Assembly: GCF_947488835.1 (NCBI RefSeq) | Contig: NZ_CANLBK010000003.1 | Span: 1-64,000 of the forward strand | Reading direction: 5' to 3' | Source of the DNA: an uncultured Marinobacter sp. | GTDB lineage: Bacteria > Pseudomonadota > Gammaproteobacteria > Pseudomonadales > Oleiphilaceae | DNA: 64,000 nt | In this document: positions 8,118 through 19,100 of the stretch, in pieces | How the letters are laid out: each line of letters starts with the position of its first letter | Numbering within the stretch: position 1 is the stretch's first letter | The notes under the pieces: model-generated | What the model was told of the DNA's origin: nothing | The model's database searches: none | What the model saw: only the letters and a program-made list of their open reading frames with translations | Position numbers and translations under genes: made by a program

Positions 8118-8720
8118 TTACTCACGGGCAATTAGCTGTTTTTCGAGAAGGTAATCGACAACCTTTTCTATACACTCACCTACCGACAACTCCGAGGTAT
8201 CCAGCCGTAAATCCGGATTGCCAGGTGGTTCATAAGGGGAATCAATACCCGTGAAGTGCTTGATGTGCCCAGAGCGCGCTTTCTGGTACAGGCCCTTGGG
8301 GTCTCTGGATTCGCAAACGTCCAGGGGAGCATCCATAAACACTTCAATAAACTCCCCTGCCGGAAACAGCTCCCTAACCAGGCGCCGGTCACTGGAAAAA
8401 GGCGAGATAAACGCACTTAATACGATTAAACCGGCATCCGTGAACAACTTACTCACCTCGCCGATGCGGCGAATATTCTCCACGCGATCCTGATCCGAAA
8501 AACCAAGGTCGCTGCATAGGCCATGGCGAACATTGTCTCCATCCAGAACAAACGTGTGGTAACCACGTTCATGAAGCGCTACGTCCAACGCGTTGGCAAG
8601 GGTGGATTTACCCGAACCACTGAGACCCGTAAACCAGAGCAGGCATGGCTTCTGGTTCTTGTTTTTTGCGCGCTCGCCGCGGGTAACATTATGGGCGTGC
8701 CAGACAATATCGTTTCCCAT
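8118..8720 (-). CDS. cysC: Adenylylsulfate (APS) kinase
   Basis: 200 residues from the ATG at 8718-8720, which has AGGGAG 7 bases upstream. The longer frame to 8747 would begin with TTG inside the preceding gene. Walker A is [10 protein letters not shown] at about 31-40, followed by the APS kinase block [18 protein letters not shown] and [15 protein letters not shown], and a later [18 protein letters not shown]. The enzyme phosphorylates APS to PAPS. It stands alone: no cysD, cysN or cysH is nearby, so it is unlikely to serve cysteine synthesis here. It is the last gene of the adhesin/type I secretion cluster, which also has a PAPS-dependent sulfotransferase, so a PAPS supply role for that enzyme is the simplest reading. 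Confidence 0.93.
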   Translation of the reverse strand: MGNDIVWHAHNVTRGERAKNKNQKPCLLWFTGLSGSGKSTLANALDVALHERGYHTFVLDGDNVRHGLCSDLGFSDQDRVENIRRIGEVSKLFTDAGLIVLSAFISPFSSDRRLVRELFPAGEFIEVFMDAPLDVCESRDPKGLYQKARSGHIKHFTGIDSPYEPPGNPDLRLDTSELSVGECIEKVVDYLLEKQLIARE

Positions 8721-8733
8721 AGCGAGCTCCCTG

Positions 8734-9951
8734 TTATCGCTCTCCAAAAGATTCCGCGAACGACCTGCGCAGCGGCTTCAACAAAAAGTTCATCAAAGTA
8801 CGATCCCCTGTTCGAATGTCGACCTGGGCGGTCATACCTGGCTGAATTTTCAGCACCTGCCCGGTCGTCGTGGTAACCGGCCAGGAACTTGGCGATACAT
8901 GCACTCGGTAATAAATCTCTTCACCGTTGCGGGTATCTTCCTTAAGCGTGTCGGCACTAACATACTTCACTTCGCCAGGCGCTCCGCCGAATATGGTGTA
9001 GTCATAGGGGTCAAAGCGGATGGTAACCGGCAAGCCTTCGCGTATGCGGGCAATGTCGGTGGGGCGTACTTTTGCTTCAATGAGCAGATCATCATCCACC
9101 GGCACAATTTGCATAATTTCCTCACCGGCGCGCAGCACACCGCCTACGGTTGTCACCCGGATATTTTTCACGATTCCGGCCATCCTCGCGGTGAACACAC
9201 TGGCCTGCTGCTCCTCCCGGCGCCGGGTCAGTATGGTTTCATTCTGTGCTATTTCGTCTTCGGTGCGAGTCAGCTCAATGCGCGCATCTTCCAGAAACTT
9301 GTTCTGGCGATTGATCAGTTGTGCGTCTGCTTCATTGACCCCTCGGCGCGCACGAAGTATCTCAGAACCACTGACGTCGCCCGAGAGTTTAAGCTGCTGC
9401 ACCAGCGCAAGTTCCTCCCTGGCTAGATCGGCCGCCACCTTGAGAGTACGCACCTCTTCCTGCAAGCCAAACCGGCGCTGTTTAAACAGGGCTTGTTCAA
9501 CCTGTGCCATATCCCGGTATGCCTCCGGAATATTCTCTGGCAATTGCAGTTTGTCTGCGCCGGTTACCTCCGCCCGTAAGCGGCTGGCTTTGGTTTTCAA
9601 AGCGAACAGGCGCGCCTCAATCTCGCCCACTGCCGCGGTAATTCTGGCCGGATCCAAGCGAGCCAACTCCTGCCCTGCCTCTACGCGATCCCCTTCCTTC
9701 ACCAGCAAATGGGAGATCACTCCCCCGTCTACCGACTGGATAACCTGCACACGGCTGCTGGCAATGACTTCGCCACTGGCCCGAGCCACTTCATCTATGT
9801 AAAAGCTCATGCTCCAGGCAATAAAACCGCCCAACCCGACGAGCAACAGGCTGAGCAGCAATCCATAACTGCGGTAGTGGTAGCTTTCCAGGCGCGCCAC
9901 TCGGGCTTTCATGGCCAGTTCCTGATCGTCGCTGTCGCGATTAAACCACAT
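8734..9951 (-). CDS. Type I secretion periplasmic adaptor (HlyD family)
   Basis: 405 residues from the ATG at 9949-9951, which overlaps the stop of the ABC transporter by 11 bases and has GGGAG upstream. A GTG at 10008 is also in frame. There is one N-terminal membrane helix ([16 protein letters not shown]). Next come a biotinyl-lipoyl half motif ([20 protein letters not shown]), a long coiled-coil region of about residues 85-235 ([25 protein letters not shown]), the second lipoyl half ([20 protein letters not shown]) and the beta-barrel [20 protein letters not shown]. It bridges the inner-membrane ABC exporter and the TolC-like channel. The cognate partners are the adjacent genes. Confidence 0.94.
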   Translation of the reverse strand: MWFNRDSDDQELAMKARVARLESYHYRSYGLLLSLLLVGLGGFIAWSMSFYIDEVARASGEVIASSRVQVIQSVDGGVISHLLVKEGDRVEAGQELARLDPARITAAVGEIEARLFALKTKASRLRAEVTGADKLQLPENIPEAYRDMAQVEQALFKQRRFGLQEEVRTLKVAADLAREELALVQQLKLSGDVSGSEILRARRGVNEADAQLINRQNKFLEDARIELTRTEDEIAQNETILTRRREEQQASVFTARMAGIVKNIRVTTVGGVLRAGEEIMQIVPVDDDLLIEAKVRPTDIARIREGLPVTIRFDPYDYTIFGGAPGEVKYVSADTLKEDTRNGEEIYYRVHVSPSSWPVTTTTGQVLKIQPGMTAQVDIRTGDRTLMNFLLKPLRRSFAESFGER

Positions 9952-12136
9952 CGATTTTGGCTCCCACTGAACGCTCAGGCTGGGCTGGCTTTGCTGCAAA
10001 AGAACCACCTGGGTTGCGAGCTAGAACCTGAGGCAATACCACCTGAGGTGCACCGTCTTTAACCACGTCACCCTGATTGATCACAATAACCCGTGTTGCC
10101 CACTGGGCGGCCTGCATGGGCCGATGTGTGGAGACAACAAGAATGTCTTCCGGGCGCAGGTTTTCCTTGATAACCTGCCAGGCTCTGGCTTCGCTCTCGG
10201 AATCCAAGGAGGCGGTGGGCTCGTCCAGAAGCCATATCCGCGGCTGGGTAATGATCAGCCGAGCCAGAGCCACCAACTGCCGCTGGCCGCCAGAGAGGCC
10301 TTCGCCACCCTCACTGATGGGCAAGTCCATACCTAAAGGGCTGCTCGCTGCAATATTATCCACTCCCAGGTCGCGGGTTACTTTGAGCAGACGAGAATCG
10401 CTGCCCGTTCCCGACAGTGCGAGATTAGTGCGCAAGCTGCCTTTAAACAGGTGCACCGCCTGCGGCAAATAACCGACGTGGCTGACCACCGCCTGCGGGT
10501 CGATTTCCCACAAATCCGCATCCCCTAACCGCACTCTTCCTTCACTGGGTCGGTATAGCCCGGCCAGCACTTTAAGCAGAGTGGATTTCCCACCGCCCAC
10601 CGGGCCTACCAGCAGCACCCGTTCGCCAGACTGGAAGCTCAACTTGTCAATATTGAGCTGTTGCACTGGCGATTCCGGGTAGGCGAAACGGATCTTTTCC
10701 ACCTCGATGGTTCCAGGGGGCTCGTCGGGCAACAGCAGTTGCTGGTCGGCACGCCGCTCCAAGCTGAGGTTCAGCACCTGATCGACCATTTGCAACGACT
10801 GCGCTACATTTTGCCACTGAGTCAGGTATTGAACACTCTGGGCAACAGGTGCTATTACGCGGCCTCCCAAAATACTGCAGGCAATCAACCCACCCATGGT
10901 CAGCAGACCTGCTTCGATTTGCCATACGCCCACCACCACCGCTGCAACATATGCGAGCGTAGACAAACTGCCGGTTGTAACGGTCGAAAAGTTACTGATG
11001 GCCTTTTGTTGAATGCTATAGCCTGAAATAGTCTGGGTCACAGCCTGCCATTCCTCAGAAAATCGCCAGGTTGCGTTATTTGCCCGAACCGATTCGGCAC
11101 CGCGAATACAATCCACTAGCAGCCCCTGACGCTCATTGCTCCGCTGCAACTGGCGTTTCAGCAGGTTACGTAAACGCAACTGGGTGACATACCCCAACAA
11201 CAAGGCTACAGGTAGCAACAGCGCATAAACCCAGCCCACTTGTCCGCCAATAATTGCGATAACAGCGATGAACAGTAAGGCAAAGGGTAAATCAATAAGG
11301 GCGAACACCACGCCGGAGGAAAAGAACTGTCGCACGGAATCCAAACCACCCACTTGCGCCGCGAGCGTGCCCAGGCTTCGGGGCTGCACGTCCAGCTGCA
11401 AGTGCAGAAGATGGTCAAACACCTGCTGCGATACCCGCTTATCGACACTGCTGGCAACACTGTCGACAATCCGTGCCCGCAGGGTTTTCAGCAGCCAATC
11501 GAGTGAAATGATGAGTAACATGCCAGCCACCAGGGTGGTAAAGGTCGCATAGGCCAGCGTTGGCACAACGCGATCGTAGACTTGCATGGCAAACAGCGAG
11601 GTCGTCACGGCCAGCACGTTAACAATCAAGGTAGCCACTAGCACTTTCGCTACCCATCCGCTGTTACGGAATAACTCCCGCCATACCAGTTCGGCAGCCA
11701 GGTTACCTTTCAGCGTTGGCGAGTCGCCGCGTGCACGTTGTCCGGGTGTGCGCAGCCATAGCACCAGCGCGTCTTGCATTTCAGTTTCTTCAATGAGCTG
11801 CTGGCTGGCGTTGGCGGCCGTTAACGCAATGTTATCAGCATCGGCGCGCTCGGCTATAAACCACTCCGCCTGGTGGCATACCAGAGCCGGCAACCGGCGC
11901 AAATCAAAACGGCGCCAGCCTAGCTGAATTGGCTGCACACCTTTCAACTGCGTTTCTGTCAGGATGAAACGCGCGCGCTCCACCGGCTGCACATCGGGGA
12001 GCGTTTGTGTGGCTTTGTCACATGCGGCCTGCAGCGGAGCCGCATCCACACTCACACCAAGTTTTTCCAGCAGCTGTCTAAACAGCTCTGGGGGAATTGC
12101 AGAACTGGGTGTACCAGCGGGCGTTTCCTGTGACAT
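9941..12136 (-). CDS. Type I secretion ABC exporter (LapB/RTX type)
   Basis: 731 residues: an N-terminal domain of about 150 residues shaped like the non-proteolytic C39-like domain of RTX/LapB exporters, with no peptidase Cys seen in the expected region. A six-helix membrane domain follows (about 160-440), then an ATPase domain. Walker A is GPVGGGKST (about 512), the signature LSGGQRQ (about 615) and Walker B IWLLDEPTASLD (about 640), with the switch His in VSTHRP. It exports large unfolded adhesins across both membranes together with the HlyD and TolC proteins. Lack of peptidase residues fits substrates without a double-glycine leader, here the two adhesins upstream in the same cluster. Confidence 0.94.
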   Translation of the reverse strand: MSQETPAGTPSSAIPPELFRQLLEKLGVSVDAAPLQAACDKATQTLPDVQPVERARFILTETQLKGVQPIQLGWRRFDLRRLPALVCHQAEWFIAERADADNIALTAANASQQLIEETEMQDALVLWLRTPGQRARGDSPTLKGNLAAELVWRELFRNSGWVAKVLVATLIVNVLAVTTSLFAMQVYDRVVPTLAYATFTTLVAGMLLIISLDWLLKTLRARIVDSVASSVDKRVSQQVFDHLLHLQLDVQPRSLGTLAAQVGGLDSVRQFFSSGVVFALIDLPFALLFIAVIAIIGGQVGWVYALLLPVALLLGYVTQLRLRNLLKRQLQRSNERQGLLVDCIRGAESVRANNATWRFSEEWQAVTQTISGYSIQQKAISNFSTVTTGSLSTLAYVAAVVVGVWQIEAGLLTMGGLIACSILGGRVIAPVAQSVQYLTQWQNVAQSLQMVDQVLNLSLERRADQQLLLPDEPPGTIEVEKIRFAYPESPVQQLNIDKLSFQSGERVLLVGPVGGGKSTLLKVLAGLYRPSEGRVRLGDADLWEIDPQAVVSHVGYLPQAVHLFKGSLRTNLALSGTGSDSRLLKVTRDLGVDNIAASSPLGMDLPISEGGEGLSGGQRQLVALARLIITQPRIWLLDEPTASLDSESEARAWQVIKENLRPEDILVVSTHRPMQAAQWATRVIVINQGDVVKDGAPQVVLPQVLARNPGGSFAAKPAQPERSVGAKIDVV

Positions 12137-12139
12137 GAT

Positions 12140-13381
12140 TTACTCCTGTTGTAGGCCGGCCGCGGCATCAAGCCCACCGGATAGGGCGGCAAGTCGTAGC
12201 GAGTAAATTAACCAATCATTTTCGGCTTGCACCAGTTGCAACTGCTGTTCGGTCAGCTCACGCTGCATGTTCAGCACATCCAGCCAGGCTTTGTGGCCGG
12301 CTTCGTATTGCCGTTGATAGGAGGCAAGAATCTCCGCCAGTTCCTGCACCGATTGATACTGCGAACGCATCACCGCTTCTTGCATCTTCCGGTTGGCATA
12401 CAAGCTGTCTACCGTGCGATCCAGATCGTTGCGCGTAACCCGCAGGTTTTCCTGGCTGGCGTTCAGCCGTGCGCTGGCCGATTTGTTGCGCCCGGCGGCA
12501 ACGAAGCCCAGGCCCTCCAGATTGGCTTCCAGTACCACACTGAGCCGCTCATCATCATTGAAACTGCGCGACTGGCCAAAAAACCGCTCAGCCTGCAGAT
12601 ACACCGTTGGCCGGGAAGCGGTTTTTTCACGATCGCGCTCGGCTCTGGCCAAAGCGACCTTCTGGGCCGACAGCAGAACATCTGCGCTGTTTTCCTGTGC
12701 TCTGGCCTTCAATTCAGAGGCCGCGGACAATTGGGCGTATTCACCGGGCACAGCCTGCTGCGCGTTCACTGGCATCTGAGTTAACGCATACAAATCGGTG
12801 CGCGCGAGCGCCAGCTCACCCTCTAATCGTGACTTTTGGGCCCGCGCCTGAATCAGCCTGGCAAAGGCCAGACGCACGTCTGCTGACGATGCGAGCTGAC
12901 CTTCAGCCCTGCGCTGTATGCGCTCGAACAGCGCACTCAGACTGTCGATGTTGCCTTCTGAAACACGCAAGCGCTCATAGATACCCTGCAGCCGGGCGTA
13001 AGCTGTTGCCGTCTGATCCAAAAGCTGTCGTTTGACCCGGAGCAAGTCAGCCTGCTCAACAATCTGATCCGCCTCGGCATAGGCTATGCCGGCATCAATG
13101 CGGCCGAAGGCCCAAACCGGCTGACGGACTCTGAGCGTCGAAGGCGTGGTTTCGTTATCGGCGGAGGCCTGGGCGCTCAAACTTGGGTAGCGCTGGGCTC
13201 GTGCGGCGTCACCACCATAACCTTTGGCTTCTACTTCGGCCTCTTTGCCGCTGACCGCCGGGTGCCGGGTTAACGTGGCACGCAGAGCCGCTTCAAATCC
13301 GCCCTCATTGGCGGCGCTGGTGAAGGGGCTGGCCAAAAAAGCACCAAACGCCACGGCAAAATACAGGGTACGCATGCGCAT
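12140..13381 (-). CDS. TolC-family outer membrane channel
   Basis: 413 residues with a signal peptide (MRMRTLYFAVAFGAFLASPF, cleavage near TSA-ANE). Two long helical halves follow, with internal similarity typical of outer membrane efflux proteins: ATLTRHPAVSGKEAEVEAKG near residue 35 and the second repeat around SQENLRVTRNDLDRTVDSLY. The C-terminal half ends QRQYEAGHKAWLDVLNMQ and QAENDWLIYSLRLAALSG, as in LapE/AggA-like proteins. The stop is 3 bases before the exporter start. It forms the outer membrane exit of the type I system. Confidence 0.92.
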   Translation of the reverse strand: MRMRTLYFAVAFGAFLASPFTSAANEGGFEAALRATLTRHPAVSGKEAEVEAKGYGGDAARAQRYPSLSAQASADNETTPSTLRVRQPVWAFGRIDAGIAYAEADQIVEQADLLRVKRQLLDQTATAYARLQGIYERLRVSEGNIDSLSALFERIQRRAEGQLASSADVRLAFARLIQARAQKSRLEGELALARTDLYALTQMPVNAQQAVPGEYAQLSAASELKARAQENSADVLLSAQKVALARAERDREKTASRPTVYLQAERFFGQSRSFNDDERLSVVLEANLEGLGFVAAGRNKSASARLNASQENLRVTRNDLDRTVDSLYANRKMQEAVMRSQYQSVQELAEILASYQRQYEAGHKAWLDVLNMQRELTEQQLQLVQAENDWLIYSLRLAALSGGLDAAAGLQQE

Positions 13382-13401
13382 CTTAGTATCAATCGTGTTA
13401 A

Positions 13402-16029
13402 CTAGCAGGTCGAAAGCTCATCGGCTTCGCCCACCCGGGATGGTTGTCGTAAGGCGGCCGCTTTTTCAGCCTCGCCCAGCATCTCATAGGCCTGGATCAA
13501 GTCTTTGCGCCAGTTCATATTCCAAGGGCAGCGGGCGTAGCCAATTTGCATGAGCTCGACCGCGTCCGGCAAATGGCCTTTGCGAGCGTAGACCAAGCCC
13601 AGCATAAAGTTGGCTGCCCCGTGCTCCGGGATAAACTGCAGCAATTGCTTAAAGCGAGACTCGGCTTCGTCGAGTTGGTTTTTGTGATAAAAGTCCACCC
13701 CGGCGTTGAGCAGCCCCGGTTCGGGCAGTGCAAGCATGTCAATGGGCTGCCATTCGATTTTGGCATTGGTGCCCCGTGTCAGCGGCGCCAGGTGTTCCCG
13801 GTAACGCAGCCATTTAGCCTTGGAACTCTGGTAAACCGGCTGGCGCACCTGCCAGACACTGGCGGTTTTCACCGGTCGATCCAGCTCGTTGAACGCCAGC
13901 ACCTGGGGTTCCCAGTCGACGCCGACATAGTCGAGCATCTTGCGCGCCACGCCTTCGAGATCTTCCACCAGATCTTCATAGTTGACCTCCAGAATCTCGC
14001 CCGGGAACACCTGCTGCCAATGCTGCATCAACAGGTTGTGATCAGCCAATTGCTCGCCGATCCAGCCCAGATCGTAGGCAAAGCCCATGCCGCCGTGTTT
14101 GGCCGCATAGTCGGTGAAGTAGTTCGACAGCGCGATGTCGCGGGGATCACGGCGCACCGAGATGATCCGCGCCTGCGGAAACAGCAGTTTGATCAGGCCA
14201 ATGTTTTCGAAGTTGTGCGGCAGTTTATCGACCACGTGCCTGGCGTCAATATCGAACTCACGCAATTGCTCCAACACCTTGTTGGCCATGCCGGCGCTGA
14301 CATAGGCGTTCAGATCATCCACACAGTCCGGATAACCGCGGCCAGAACCGGTGCGCCGCTCCCAGTGTTCCAGCCCGGCGATTACCTGGGGGATCAGCCC
14401 CAGCTCGCCAGCACCGCAGATTTGGCTGTGGCTGGCCAGCACTTGCTCCACCAAAGTGGTGCCCGAGCGCGGCATGCCCAGCACATACACCGGCAGGCGC
14501 GAGTCAACGCCACAATCGGGGCGATGCTGGTACAGCGAACGGCTGAAAGCATGGCGGATGCGGGCACAACGTTGCCTGTGCGCCTGCGGATCGTAATTCA
14601 GCAGACGCTTGCTGGCTGCGTTGGCGTCGTTCGCCAGGGCCATGGCTTTGTCGTAGTCTTTGCGTTTTTCCCAAGCGGCAGCCAATTGCAGCAGCAGACC
14701 GCCGCGCACCGTGCCTTCCACACTGGGCTGGCGAGCGATGCCCTCCATGCGTTCCAGGGTCTGCTCATCATCCGGAAAGCGGCGGGCGTTGATCAGCGAC
14801 GCATAGCCCTTGGCCGGGTCGATCTGCTTGATGCGCTCGAACAGCGCCAGCGCCTCGTCAATGCGGCCGCGCTGCATCTGTTGCTGCCCCAGACCCTGCA
14901 ACGCCGGGACGAAATAGGGGTTGTCGGCCAGAATCTCGTTGAACAGCGCCTCGGCGGGTTCGAACTGCTGCGCCTGGCTTTCCACCTGTGCCAGGGCGTG
15001 GCGTGCCTGCAGTCGCAACTGGTGAATCTGTGCCTCGGATGAGGCCTCGCTGGGCGAGAGCCGCTCCACCAACGCCAGCGCCTGTTCGGCGGCGTGGCGG
15101 GCCTGTTCGTCCCGGCTTTGCAAACAGGCCGCCGACAACCGCACCCAAAGGCCCACTTCCTGGTGCCCGCCCTGGTGCTTGGCCGCTTGGATGGCGCGAC
15201 GCAGCAAATGGATAGCTTGTGGTGTGCGGCCCTGCAGTTGTGCCAACTCGGCTTGCTGCGAGAGCAGGTCAAGATTTTTGGGGTAGTGCTCCAGGGCATC
15301 GCTCAAGGCCGCTTCCGCGGCGGCGTGGCGATCCTGGCCGGCGAGCGTGAGCGCGTAGCCGCTCAGCAACGCCACCCAGTCGCTCTCGGTTAAGGTGGCG
15401 CGGCGCTCGGCCAGCCAGTGCTCGGCCTGCGCCAGCGCCTCGCTGGCCACCCAGATTTCCAATTGTAAACCGCGCAGCTGCGCCGTGGCCTGTTGCACCA
15501 CCGCCTCAGGCAACTCACGGTGGGCGATCTGCAAGCGTTCGATGGCCGCGTCCAGCGCCTGCTGAGCCGCAACAGGGTCACCATCCTGCAAGCACAGCCG
15601 CGCCAGTGCGGTCCACACCGGTAAGCGCTCGGGGGCCAGCTCCACCGAGCGCCGGTACAGCCGCCGAGCCTGCACAGCATCGCCCTGCTGCAGCCGGCAC
15701 CACGCCAGCCGCGCCAACGCCAACGGATGATCCGGGGCTTCCGCAAGTGCGCCTTCCAGCAGCGGGACGGCCTCGCCCAGCTGCAGCAACACGCAGGCTA
15801 CGCCGGCCAGATCAACCCGCGCGTCCAGATCCAGCTCCGCCTGGCGCGCCGCCGCCTGGCCACCCAGTGCCAGTGCCTGCTGGCGCTCACCCAAATGGGC
15901 GTGCGCCAGCGCCAGCAGCGGCCAGGCGCGCACATCGCCGGTCTCGGCCAGATACGCCTGGGCATTGGCCTGCAGTACGCTGAACTGCTGCTGGTCGACC
16001 AGTTGGCGGAGGATCGTGAGATAAGACAT
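13402..16029 (-). CDS. TPR-repeat sulfotransferase
   Basis: 875 residues in three parts. Residues 1-500 are tandem TPR-like helical hairpins rich in Ala, Leu, Gln (ALARLAWCRLQQGDAVQARRL is one unit). Residues 505-760 are a PAPS-dependent sulfotransferase: 5'-phosphosulfate loop GMPRSGTTLVEQ near 515, and 3'-phosphate binding VRRDPRDIALSNYF near 628. Residues 785-870 are two more TPRs. TPR-sulfotransferases modify proteins or carbohydrates, with the TPRs as the likely docking surface. There is no signal peptide, so it should act in the cytoplasm before export. It is the first gene after the two giant adhesins, 21 bases before the tolC-like gene, with an APS kinase at the end of the same cluster. 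This suggests it sulfates the adhesins or a linked glycan; the acceptor is not known. The gene is distinctly GC-rich compared with the loci outside the cluster. Confidence 0.88.
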   Translation of the reverse strand: MSYLTILRQLVDQQQFSVLQANAQAYLAETGDVRAWPLLALAHAHLGERQQALALGGQAAARQAELDLDARVDLAGVACVLLQLGEAVPLLEGALAEAPDHPLALARLAWCRLQQGDAVQARRLYRRSVELAPERLPVWTALARLCLQDGDPVAAQQALDAAIERLQIAHRELPEAVVQQATAQLRGLQLEIWVASEALAQAEHWLAERRATLTESDWVALLSGYALTLAGQDRHAAAEAALSDALEHYPKNLDLLSQQAELAQLQGRTPQAIHLLRRAIQAAKHQGGHQEVGLWVRLSAACLQSRDEQARHAAEQALALVERLSPSEASSEAQIHQLRLQARHALAQVESQAQQFEPAEALFNEILADNPYFVPALQGLGQQQMQRGRIDEALALFERIKQIDPAKGYASLINARRFPDDEQTLERMEGIARQPSVEGTVRGGLLLQLAAAWEKRKDYDKAMALANDANAASKRLLNYDPQAHRQRCARIRHAFSRSLYQHRPDCGVDSRLPVYVLGMPRSGTTLVEQVLASHSQICGAGELGLIPQVIAGLEHWERRTGSGRGYPDCVDDLNAYVSAGMANKVLEQLREFDIDARHVVDKLPHNFENIGLIKLLFPQARIISVRRDPRDIALSNYFTDYAAKHGGMGFAYDLGWIGEQLADHNLLMQHWQQVFPGEILEVNYEDLVEDLEGVARKMLDYVGVDWEPQVLAFNELDRPVKTASVWQVRQPVYQSSKAKWLRYREHLAPLTRGTNAKIEWQPIDMLALPEPGLLNAGVDFYHKNQLDEAESRFKQLLQFIPEHGAANFMLGLVYARKGHLPDAVELMQIGYARCPWNMNWRKDLIQAYEMLGEAEKAAALRQPSRVGEADELSTC

Positions 16030-16061
16030 GGGGCGTTACTCGTTAACGGTGGTTAATTCAG

Positions 16062-16101
16062 CAAAAACACCGCCGGCAAGCCAAAAGCCTGCCGGCGGTG
16101 T
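16062..16101 (-). terminator. Terminator after the 2345-aa adhesin
   Basis: Perfect 12-bp arms ACACCGCCGGCA (16067-16078) and TGCCGGCGGTGT (16090-16101). On the minus strand the stem runs directly into a T-run (complement of AAAAA at 16063-16067). It lies between the adhesin stop and the sulfotransferase start. The secretion genes may therefore be expressed separately from, or at a lower level than, the adhesin. Confidence 0.65.
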
Positions 16102-16140
16102 CAGCGTGCTGGGCGAACACGGCATTGGCTCAGAGCCGCA

Positions 16141-19100
16141 TTACACTAGGCCCTGGGAGGTGAGGATGCCAGTGGCCATGGCCGTCTGATAAACACTGGC
16201 AAAGGCGTTGTCGGCATTGGGGTTGACGCCCCAGGAACCGCTCCAAAGCTGCTGATTCTCCGATCGAGCCAACGTCGCCCGAGTCATGCCTCTAAATCCA
16301 CTCATGTACACCGCAGAAGCCGAGCCTGTGCTGAAGGACAGCGAGAGTCCGACCGCATGCATTCCAAGCACTTGTACGCCGCTCCGACCGATAACCGGCG
16401 CCCCGTCGCCGACGAGCACGATCCGATCATCGGCGCCGAGGTTCGCGCCGCCTGTCCACTGCCCCCAGCTCGCGTCCACGTGGGCGCCACCCTGAGGAAC
16501 GTTGTGCAGCGTCGCTGAATCGGAATCCACCCGGAGGTAGATAGTGTAGGCGACGTCGGCCTGGAACTCGCGACCACTGTGACCGGAGCTCACCCCGTTC
16601 ACCATATCGAACACCACGATCGAGGTGTCTGACGTGGGTGCGGCGGCCGTGGTGAAATCTACCGTTGTGCTATCGGCGATACCGGCAAAAGGCTTGCCCG
16701 CTGTGTCGGTGATCGCGCCGTTGCTTACTTGGACGTAGTAGGTACTTTCCTCAGCCGCTAGGTCGGCGGTGGGATTGATGGTCAGCGTGTTGCCAACCAC
16801 CGATAATTGCCCGTTGTGATTGCTGACATCAATAACGTGCGCGTCTGTGCCGTTGGTGACAGTGACCGTGCCAGATGCGCCCAGAGCGATAGCCTCATTA
16901 AAAGTGAGAGTGATGTCGCTATCCAGTGCGACATCGGTTGCCCCGTCTACCGGTGAGGAGGCGCTGAGAGTGGGGGCTGCGGTGTCGATTGTCATAATAA
17001 CCGGAGTGGGCTCTGACAGGTTGCCAGCTGCGTCGGCGGTGTACAACCTGTAGTTACCATCAACTAAGCCGGCCGATGTAACCGCGGTGTTGGTATTGGC
17101 CGTTGTTATCGTTGCCGAGTTCCATTGGTTGTCATCTGCGCCGGTAATATCGGCCAGGCTGTTGACAACAACGCTGTCCTTAACAAGATAGGCCATGCCG
17201 GCCTCGCTGCTCTGAACAGTGGCGGTAGTGATGCCCAGAGTGGTTTCATCGACCTTAGCAACCGTAAATGAGTCTTTTGTACCGTCGGGGTTGAACTGCT
17301 GTACAGAAATATAACGGCTGCCATTCCAGGTGACCACATAGGCCCCATCACTGCCTATTTCGCTGATTTGGGGGGTGGGGGTATTGTGCTGGTCATAATC
17401 ACCTAGCGTGACCGGCTCATAGCCAGCAGTGGTACCGTCGGCATTGAAATGCTGGACAAAAACTACATCATCGCCTCGCCAGGTGACCACATAGGCCCCC
17501 TCACTGCCCACGGCGGTGATTTGGGGGTCTGTATCGTTGCCATTGCTGGTAGCCTTGAGTTCGACCGGTGCACCACCGCTAATAGTGCCGTTGGCGTTGA
17601 ACTGCTGCACGTAAATGCTCTTGCCTGGGCCTTCCTCGTCGCGGCCTTCCCAGGTGACCACATAGGCCCCCTCACTACCCAGCGCAGTGATTTGGGGGGC
17701 TTGATTGGCGGCATACTGAAGGTTATTCCCGAGCTTGACTTGTGCATAACCGGTAGTGGTACCGTTGGCATTGAACTGCTGCACATAAGTAGAATAAACG
17801 TCGTCGTGATTGCCTTCCCAAGTGACCACATAGCCGCCGTCGCTACCCACGGCGGTGATTTGGGGGGTGAAGTTATGGTTGTCCAGAGCGCCCGCGGCCG
17901 ATAGTTGGGCTAGCGGGCCATTGGTGGTGCCTTCAGCGCTAAACTGCTGCACCATAATGTTACTCCAGAAATCTGGGCGGCCTTCCCAGGTGACCACATA
18001 AGCCCCTTCACTGCCCACAGCGGCGATCTGGGGGTTTATTAGTTCAGTGCCGCCGCCCGTCGTCTCGAGTTGGATCGGTGTATGACCGTTAATGGTGCCG
18101 TCGGCGTTGAACTGCTGCACGAAAATGTAGTGGTTGGCTTGGTCGGCAACCTCGCCGAACCAGGTGACCACATAGGCTCCATCACTGCCCAGGGCGGTGA
18201 TTTGGGGGTGTTTATCGAGGCCATCTTGATTGCCGGTAGCCTCGAGTTGGACCGGTGCATCGCCGATAGTGGTGCCATCGGCATTAAACTGTTGTACAAA
18301 AATGCTGTAGTCGCCATCGCTATCTTTGCCGTGCCAAGTGACCACATAGGCCCCGTCAGTGCCTACGGCGGTGGCTTGGGGCCTATCTGAACTGAGGCCA
18401 GCGTTGAGCCTGACCGTTGGAGGGCGAGTGCCGTCGGCGTTGAACTGTTGCACAAGGATATCGCCACCACTGGCCCAGGTGATCACATAGCCGCCGTCAC
18501 TATCCGTGGCGGAGGCTAGAGGGTGCCAGCCGGAACCTAACTGCTTCATTGTATCTGGTGGGATTATCGACGGCGCTGTGGTGTCGACCAGATAGTTGGG
18601 GTTGTCTTTCTGGTTGTACATGGTCAGAACAGCATTATTGCCGGCTGCGTCGACAAGCGAACCATTGTTTAGCGTCAGGCTGGAGTGATTGATACTGATA
18701 CCGTTGGTATCGGTTTCATTCGTGATGGTGTAGGTGAATACCAGCTTATTACTACCACTACCCGAAGCGTAGTCCGCCTGCACTATGGTGCCGCCGATGT
18801 TCAGGGCCAGTTGCGGCGTGCCACTGACCGTGGTTGCCTCGCTCATAGTCACGGTAACGCTAACGACGTCACCGGTGTTGAGGGTTTTGTTTTGAATGCC
18901 GGTTGCGCTAGTTATGGTAACGCTATTAACCCGTGGGGGCGTATCATCCAGATCGTTAATATTGAGGGTAACTGCCTGGGTATCAGTATTGCCTGCGACA
19001 TCTTTTGCGATAACGTCAAAATTATACTTCCTTCTCGTTTCGTAATCAGGGTTTGCTATGAGCTTCACCTCTCCGCTGTTGCTATCAATGCTTAACAAGC

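Noticed and set aside
8118..8720. Part of a cysteine biosynthesis operon
   Set aside because: No cysD, cysN, cysH, cysI or cysJ is nearby; the gene is the last of the secretion cluster with a sulfotransferase.
8593..9802. Long plus-strand frames opposite cysC and the HlyD gene
   Set aside because: Antisense to genes with complete motifs; no ribosome site or recognisable product.
13546..15042. 498-codon plus-strand frame opposite the TPR-sulfotransferase
   Set aside because: Lies wholly antisense to a gene with clear sulfotransferase motifs. Its translation has no family features and arises from strong third-position GC bias.
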